DNA of 64,000 nucleotides from Skermanella mucosa (GTDB lineage Bacteria; Pseudomonadota; Alphaproteobacteria; Azospirillales; Azospirillaceae). Positions 58,269 through 64,000 of this stretch are shown in pieces (position 1 is the first letter of the stretch; each line of letters starts with the position of its first letter). Made by a program: the position numbers and the translations under genes. The stretch covers positions 124,001-188,000 of the forward strand of contig NZ_CP086107.1 of assembly GCF_016765655.2 (NCBI RefSeq). The letters run 5' to 3'. Under the pieces are notes generated by a model that saw only the letters and a program-made list of their open reading frames with translations, had not been told where the DNA came from and searched no databases.

Positions 58269-59366
58269 GTGGCCCGTTCCGCCCCCGCGTCCCCCCGCCG
58301 CAAGGCCGCCGACGGCAATCCGGCGCCCGAGCGGCCGGGCGGCGGACACGCCTCCGGCCGGTCATCCGGCAGCGTGACGCTGAGCGACGTGGCCAAGCTG
58401 GCCGGCGTGTCGCCGATCACGGTGTCGCGCGTGCTCAACCGGCCGGAACTGGTGACCCGGGACACCATCGAGATCGTGCGCCAGGCCATCGCGCGGACCG
58501 GCTACGTGCCCAACCTGCTCGCCGGCGGACTCGCCTCCAGGCGCAGCCGGCTGGTCGCGGCGATCGTCCCGACCATATCGAGCTCGATGTTCGCCGAAAC
58601 CGTGGAGGCGCTGACCGACAAGCTGGCGGAGGCCGGATACCAGGTACTGCTCGGTCTGTCGGGATATCCGGCGGTCCGCGAGGACGACCTGCTGGACGCG
58701 ATCCTGGGCCGCCGGCCCGACGGCATCCTGCTGACCGGCATCATGCATTCGCACGCGACCCGGCGGCGGCTGCTCGCCGCCGGAATCCCGGTGGTGGAGA
58801 TCTGGGACTACACGCCGACCCCGATCGACGCGCTGGTCGGGTTCTCTCACGAGAGGGCAGGGGAGGCGGTCGCCCGGCATCTCCTGGCCAAGGGGCACCG
58901 GCGGCTGGCCGTGATCGGGGCGGACGACGACCGGGCGATGCTCCGGCGGAAAGGCTTCCGCGCGGCGATTGCCGGCGACGGAGCCGGGCAGGGCGTCGCC
59001 GACGCCGCCACCGTCACCGTACCGGCCCCGGGCACCCTCAGGACGGGCCGCGAGGCCATGGCGCGGCTGCTGGAATCCGATGATCGGCCGGACGCGGTCT
59101 TCTGCAGCTCCGACATCGTGGCTCAAGGTGCGCTGGCCGAGGCCCTGTCGCGCGGGCTCTCGGTTCCCGGCGATCTGGCGGTCATGGGCTTCGGCGATCT
59201 CGACTTCGCCGCCCATACCTTCCCCGCGCTGTCGACCGTGCGCATAGACCGGCGGGCCATGGGCCGCATCGCCGCCGAAACCCTGCTGGCCCGGATGGAA
59301 GGCCGGACCGACCTCGACCGGGTCATCGACATCGGCTTCGAGGTGATCGAGCGCGCCAGCACCTGA
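58269..59366 (+). CDS. LacI/GalR-family transcriptional regulator
   Basis: This 365-aa regulator has the LacI helix-turn-helix and hinge (VTLSDVAKLAGVSPITVSRV, then LNRPELVTRDTIEIVRQAIA, then GYVPNLLAGGLASRRSRLVA) followed by a sugar-binding periplasmic-protein-like domain (FAETVEALTDKLAEAGYQVL and later VMGFGDLDFAAHTFPALSTV). The GTG at 58269 is preferred because AGGCAGG lies 6 nt upstream; a longer frame exists but lacks homology. An N-terminal Pro/Ala-rich extension of about 40 residues is unusual. Divergent from the dehydratase operon, it probably represses it until a sugar acid binds. Confidence 0.9.
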   Translation: MARSAPASPRRKAADGNPAPERPGGGHASGRSSGSVTLSDVAKLAGVSPITVSRVLNRPELVTRDTIEIVRQAIARTGYVPNLLAGGLASRRSRLVAAIVPTISSSMFAETVEALTDKLAEAGYQVLLGLSGYPAVREDDLLDAILGRRPDGILLTGIMHSHATRRRLLAAGIPVVEIWDYTPTPIDALVGFSHERAGEAVARHLLAKGHRRLAVIGADDDRAMLRRKGFRAAIAGDGAGQGVADAATVTVPAPGTLRTGREAMARLLESDDRPDAVFCSSDIVAQGALAEALSRGLSVPGDLAVMGFGDLDFAAHTFPALSTVRIDRRAMGRIAAETLLARMEGRTDLDRVIDIGFEVIERAST

Positions 59367-59437
59367 GTGCCGGACCGGCGTTTCCTACCCATATTTCGTC
59401 CTGCATGCTGTATGATCAATCTGCCGGCTTGCGCCAA

Positions 59438-59452
59438 ACTCATATGATGAGT
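59438..59452. promoter_or_regulatory. Operator candidate upstream of the FadR-type regulator
   Basis: ACTCAT-ATG-ATGAGT is a perfect palindrome (6-bp arms) 65 bp before the regulator ATG. Its TCATATGATGAG part recurs at 60306-60317 in front of the next gene, which strongly suggests a common binding site for the regulator. Confidence 0.65.
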
Positions 59453-59517
59453 ACTAGTTCGGCGGGGCTGGCCGGTCATGGGCATCGGGTTCGGGCATCG
59501 GGTTCGGGAGTAGGGAC

Positions 59518-60270
59518 ATGGCGATCGTCGCACGGGCCAGGGGGCGCAAGCCCCTGAGCTCCCAGGTGGTCGAGGCGCTGCGGCGCGAGATCGAGGAGGG
59601 CGACTACGCGCCGGGGGACAAGCTGCCGGCCGAACCGGTGCTGGTCGAGCGCTTCGGCTTCAGCCGGACGGTCATCCGCGAGGCCATCGCGGCGCTCCGG
59701 GCCGACGGCCTCGTCGAGTCACGCCACGGCGCCGGCGTCTTCGTCCTGGGACCCCGGCGGAACCCGGAAGGCGTCGAGCTCTTCACCCAGGCGACCGACA
59801 GGATCTCCGACATCATCGAGGAACTGGAACTCCGCATCGGCATCGAGGTCGAGGCGGCGGGCCTCGCGGCGCTGCGCAGCTCTCCCGCCCAGGAGGCGGA
59901 GATCCAGTCCCAGCTCGAGATCTTCGGCCAGCTGGTCGAACGCGGGCTGCCGACCGACCAGGCAGACTTCGATTTCCACATGGCGATCGCCCGCGCCACC
60001 AACAACGGCCGGTTCAAGGCCTTCCTGGAGCATGTCGGCCGCCGCATCATTCCCCGGGTGAAGTTCCGCAGCGTCATGGGCGGGGTCGATCCGCTGCCGA
60101 GCCGGGACCGGATCCTGTTCGCGGAACATACCGAGGTCGCCGAAGCCATCTGGGCGCGCGATCCCGAGCGCGCCCGCGAGGCGATGCGCCGCCACCTGCT
60201 GGGCGGCATCAAGCGCTACCGGGCGCTGACCCGCCCGAAAGCGCCGCCGGCCGGGCCGGATAAGGCTTGA
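59518..60270 (+). CDS. GntR-family regulator, FadR/FCD type
   Basis: A 250-aa regulator with a winged HTH at about residues 12-75 (SSQVVEALRREIEEGDYAPG, then DKLPAEPVLVERFGFSRTVI, then EAIAALRADGLVESRHGAGV) and the FCD ligand domain (ISDIIEELELRIGIEVEAAG, DFDFHMAIARATNN, EHTEVAEAIWARDPERAREA). The FCD Asp/His residues for metal and carboxylate binding are visible. It lies upstream of the KdgD-like gene, and shared palindromic sites occur before both genes, so it probably controls them in response to a sugar acid or its keto-deoxy product. Confidence 0.92.
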   Translation: MAIVARARGRKPLSSQVVEALRREIEEGDYAPGDKLPAEPVLVERFGFSRTVIREAIAALRADGLVESRHGAGVFVLGPRRNPEGVELFTQATDRISDIIEELELRIGIEVEAAGLAALRSSPAQEAEIQSQLEIFGQLVERGLPTDQADFDFHMAIARATNNGRFKAFLEHVGRRIIPRVKFRSVMGGVDPLPSRDRILFAEHTEVAEAIWARDPERAREAMRRHLLGGIKRYRALTRPKAPPAGPDKA

Positions 60271-60286
60271 CAGGTCCCGGTAATCA

Positions 60287-61234
<948 letters not shown>

Positions 61235-61305
61235 GCGGAACCCGCCCCTGATCCGACTTCGGAGACGGCGGCGGCAACAGATAGAAGAAACACGGAGGAA
61301 ATCCC

Positions 61306-62817
61306 ATGACACGCAGAACTGTGCTGTCCGTCGCCTGCGCCATGCTGATGGCGTCCGCGGCCCTGCCCGCGGCGGCCCAGACGGGAGGCGACGCCATCAC
61401 GGTCGTCCTGCCGGAGCAGCCGGGCAATCTCGAGCCGTGCGGCAGCATCATGACCAATGTCGGCCAGATCCTGAACCAGAACGTCACCGAGCCGTTGACG
61501 GTCATCGACCCGGAGAACGGGACGCCCCGGCCCAAGCTCGCGACGTCGTGGGAACGGGTCGACGACACGACCTGGCGCTTTCGCCTGCGCGACGGCGTGA
61601 AGTTCCACGACGGCGCCGACTTCGACGCCGAGGCGGCGGCCTTCTCCATCCGGCGGATGACCAGCGGGGCCTTCACCTGCAACAACATCGCCAAGTTCGG
61701 CAGCGCGAAGCTGACGGTGACCCCGGTGGACAAGTCCACCCTGGAGATCCGGACCGAAACGGCGGAACCGATCCTGCCCGCTCTGCTGAGCGTCGCGATG
61801 ATGGTTTCGCCGAAGACGCCGGCCGACCGGGCGGTCAACGATCCGGTCGGCACCGGGCCCTACGAGCTGGAAACCTTCACGCCCCAGACGGTCGTCCTGG
61901 AGCCGTTCGACGGCTACTGGGGCGAGACGCCCGACATCGCCAAGGCGACCTATGTCTGGCGCGCGGAGTCCTCGCTCCGGGCCGCGATGGTCCAGACCGG
62001 GGAGGCCCAGCTGACGCCCGCGATCGCGATCCAGGATGCCACCGACCCGGAGACGGACTTCTCGTACCTGAACTCCGAGACCACCGCGATCCGGATCGAC
62101 ACCGGCAAGGCGCCGCTCGACGACGTGCGCGTCCGTAAGGCGCTCAACCTCGCGATCGACTGGCAGGGCATGGCGGAGCTGTTCGGCGACGACGTGCTGC
62201 GCGCTTCCCAGATGGTCGTCCCCGGCATCAACGGCCACAACGCGTCCGTCGAGCCCTGGACCTACGATCCGGACCGGGCGGCGAAGCTCCTGGAGGAGGC
62301 GCGGGCGGACGGCGTCCCGGTCGGTACCGAGATCAAGCTGATCGGCCGCAACGGCATCTATCCCAACGGCAACGAGGCGCTGGAGGCGATGATGACGATG
62401 TGGGAGGCCGTCGGCTTCAACATCGATCTGACCATGCTCGACGTGGCGGACTGGACCCGGTACCTGCAGAAGCCCTTCCCGCAGGAGCGCGGCCCCACCC
62501 TGCTGCAGATCATGCACGACAACAACAAGGGCGACGCCGCCTTCACGATCCCGATCTTCTACCATTCGTCGGGTCAGTACGCGACATTCGAAGATCCGAA
62601 GCTGGACGCGCGGATCGACGAGGCGCTGGACCTGACCGACGAGGCCCGGACCAAGGCGTTCCAGGAGATCCTGGCGGAAGTGCATGACGGGATCGCGGTG
62701 GATATCCCGATGTTCCACATGATCGGCTACACCCGCGTCGGGCCCGGCCTCGACTGGCGCCCCAACCTGACGACCAACAGCGAGATCCCGCTGGCGGAAA
62801 TCCGCCTGAAGAAGTGA
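61306..62817 (+). CDS. Extracellular solute-binding protein, family 5 (oligopeptide type)
   Basis: A 503-aa lipoprotein-like or periplasmic binding protein with a signal peptide (TVLSVACAMLMASAALPAAA, then Q) and family 5 motifs: ILNQNVTEPLTVIDPENGTP, LATSWERVDDTTWRFRLRDG, VKFHDGADFDAEAAAFSIRR, NDPVGTGPYELETFTPQTVV and LDDVRVRKALNLAIDWQGMA. It captures a peptide, opine, sugar acid or similar ligand for the permeases that follow. The context (sugar-acid enzymes and regulator) hints at an oligosaccharide- or aldonate-type ligand rather than peptides, but the sequence alone does not say. Confidence 0.93.
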   Translation: MTRRTVLSVACAMLMASAALPAAAQTGGDAITVVLPEQPGNLEPCGSIMTNVGQILNQNVTEPLTVIDPENGTPRPKLATSWERVDDTTWRFRLRDGVKFHDGADFDAEAAAFSIRRMTSGAFTCNNIAKFGSAKLTVTPVDKSTLEIRTETAEPILPALLSVAMMVSPKTPADRAVNDPVGTGPYELETFTPQTVVLEPFDGYWGETPDIAKATYVWRAESSLRAAMVQTGEAQLTPAIAIQDATDPETDFSYLNSETTAIRIDTGKAPLDDVRVRKALNLAIDWQGMAELFGDDVLRASQMVVPGINGHNASVEPWTYDPDRAAKLLEEARADGVPVGTEIKLIGRNGIYPNGNEALEAMMTMWEAVGFNIDLTMLDVADWTRYLQKPFPQERGPTLLQIMHDNNKGDAAFTIPIFYHSSGQYATFEDPKLDARIDEALDLTDEARTKAFQEILAEVHDGIAVDIPMFHMIGYTRVGPGLDWRPNLTTNSEIPLAEIRLKK

Positions 62818-62901
62818 CGCCGTTCCGCGCCGCCGCTCGCCGGCGGCGCGGCGGCCCGCTTCCGCATCTCCGACAAGGGAACTCCGACAAGGGAAATCCG
62901 G

Positions 62902-63825
62902 ATGTTCGGTTATCTCGGAAAACGCGCCCTCCACAGCGTCGTCTCGGTCCTGGGACTGCTGGTGCTCGTCTTCTTCCTGACGCGGCTGACCGGCGACCCG
63001 TCCTACCTCTTCCTGCCGCTCGACGCGACGCCGCAGGCGCGCGAAGCCTTCTCCAGGCTCCACGGCTTCGACCAGCCCCTCTACGTCCAATTCTTCGCCT
63101 ATCTGGGCGACCTGCTCCATCTCGATTTCGGGGAGTCGCTGCGCCAGAACCGCTCGGCGATGGAGGTGGCGCTGGAAGCCTTTCCCCAGACGCTGAAGCT
63201 CGCCGTGCTCGCGATGACCTTCGCCTTCGCCCTGGCGCTGGTCGTCGGGTCGCTGGCGGCGGCGAGGCCGGGAAGCCCGTTCGACCGGTTCGCCAGCCTC
63301 GTGTCGCTGGCCGGGGCCAGCGCGCCCGACTTCTGGGTGGCGATCGTCGGCATCCTGGTCTTCGCCGTCAGCCTCGACCTGCTGCCGACCTCCGGGACCG
63401 GCTCGGCGGCCCACTGGATCATGCCGGTCGCCGTCCTGATGCTGCGTCCCTTCGGCCTGCTGGTCCAGGTCGTCCGGGGCACGATGATCGGCGCCCTGTC
63501 CTCGCCCTACGTCAAGACCGCGCGGGCCAAGGGGGTGGGGCGGCGGAAGATCATCTTCTCCCACGCGCTGCGCAACTCCCTGCTGCCGGTCGTCACCGTC
63601 GCGGGCGACCTCGCCACCAGCCTGGTCAACGGCGCGGTCGTCGTCGAGACCGTGTTCGGCTGGCCGGGCATCGGCAAGCTGATGATCGACGCCATCATCC
63701 AGCGCGACTTCGCGGTGGTGCAATCGACCGTGCTGGTCACGGCGACCGCCATCTTCCTCCTGAACATCGCGATCGACATCCTCTACGCCGTTCTCGATCC
63801 GCGCATCCGGTACCAGACGTCATGA
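62902..63825 (+). CDS. ABC transporter permease, DppB/OppB type
   Basis: A 307-aa inner-membrane permease with six helices. The start MFGYLGKRALHSVVSVLGLL, then VLVFFLTRLTGDP, is typical, as is the EAA loop YVKTARAKGVGRRKIIFSHA, then LRNSLLPVV, which contacts the ATPase. It forms the channel with the DppC-like subunit and receives ligand from the upstream binding protein. Its stop overlaps the next start by 4 bp (ATGA). Confidence 0.94.
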   Translation: MFGYLGKRALHSVVSVLGLLVLVFFLTRLTGDPSYLFLPLDATPQAREAFSRLHGFDQPLYVQFFAYLGDLLHLDFGESLRQNRSAMEVALEAFPQTLKLAVLAMTFAFALALVVGSLAAARPGSPFDRFASLVSLAGASAPDFWVAIVGILVFAVSLDLLPTSGTGSAAHWIMPVAVLMLRPFGLLVQVVRGTMIGALSSPYVKTARAKGVGRRKIIFSHALRNSLLPVVTVAGDLATSLVNGAVVVETVFGWPGIGKLMIDAIIQRDFAVVQSTVLVTATAIFLLNIAIDILYAVLDPRIRYQTS

Positions 63826-64000
63826 CCGTGATCCCGACCGACGCGAAGGCTCAGCCGAGCGAGCCGGGCAGGGCCCGGGTCCTCCTTGGATATCTCGTCC
63901 ACGACAAGCTGGCGCTGATCTCCGCGATATACCTGCTGTTCCTGATCGCCGCGGCGATCGTCGGCCCGCTGCTGGTCGGCGACCTGGCGACCAAGCTGGG
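63822..64000 (+). CDS. ABC transporter permease, DppC/OppC type (partial)
   Basis: The first 59 codons of a second permease: a hydrophilic start (MTVIPTDAKAQPSEPGRARV), then the first membrane helix DKLALISAIYLLFLIAAAIV with GPLLVGD, which matches DppC-type N-termini. It starts in a 4-bp overlap with the DppB-like gene, and the window ends inside it. Confidence 0.88.
   Translation, partial: MTVIPTDAKAQPSEPGRARVLLGYLVHDKLALISAIYLLFLIAAAIVGPLLVGDLATKL

Overview
The window reads as a chromosomal segment of a high-GC alphaproteobacterium. Gene content (PrtD/HlyD type I secretion with RTX substrates, IlvD/Edd sugar-acid dehydratases, Uma2, PRC-barrel and DUF1989 proteins) and the strong GC3 bias suggest Rhodospirillales, perhaps an Azospirillum/Skermanella-like soil or plant-associated bacterium. 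That placement is inference. I saw no rRNA, tRNA or CRISPR array.

Layout. 0-7 kb is a mobile-element scar: a broken IS5 transposase interrupted by a REP-like double hairpin, a MazEF-type toxin-antitoxin pair, an IS256 transposase remnant, and a complete-looking IS200/IS605 element with tnpA and tnpB. In the same stretch lie a DUF1857 gene and a CAP/SCP-RTX exoprotein. 7.6-10.6 kb is a phosphate pair (pstS, then a Na/Pi symporter with a PhoU-like tail) behind a good Pho box. 11-20.7 kb holds a DUF1593-carbohydrate-binding protein, an IlvD/Edd dehydratase, a GNAT-like protein and an RTX exoprotein followed by its ABC exporter and HlyD adaptor.

20.7-33.4 kb is the least ordinary part. Four proteins, two long (205 and 243 aa) and two short (92 and 94 aa), share a C-terminal module of about 35 residues built around GxDTY, a VDxxVLTVE-like strand and QLSxV. 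The long ones carry a second, diverged copy near the N-terminus. Around them lie two NarL/LuxR-type regulators whose receiver domains lack the phosphoacceptor Asp (one has also lost its HTH), a secreted TPR protein, an exported protein with about twenty 48-bp coiled-coil repeats, a small Pro/Asp-rich protein and a CelD-like acyltransferase fused to TPRs. I recognise no described system here and propose it as a candidate exported or surface protein system; export by the nearby type I machinery is a guess.

33.6-47.5 kb is mixed: HSL-type hydrolase, Uma2 protein, PRC-barrel protein, DUF1989 protein, a beta-helix RTX exoprotein, divergent RidA/TetR with clear palindromic operators, a short polysaccharide set (methyltransferase, GT4 glycosyltransferase, Wzx-like flippase), methylglyoxal synthase and a four-PAS hybrid histidine kinase. 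48-54 kb carries a minus-strand metabolic group (acetolactate-synthase-like enzyme, alcohol dehydrogenase, fused CoA-transferase, homoserine-acetyltransferase-like hydrolase). 54.7-64 kb is a sugar-acid catabolic locus: RraA-like, HpaI-like aldolase and IlvD/Edd dehydratase on the minus strand. Divergent from these are LacI and FadR-type regulators, a KdgD/DapA-family dehydratase and an oligopeptide-type ABC transporter that runs off the window.
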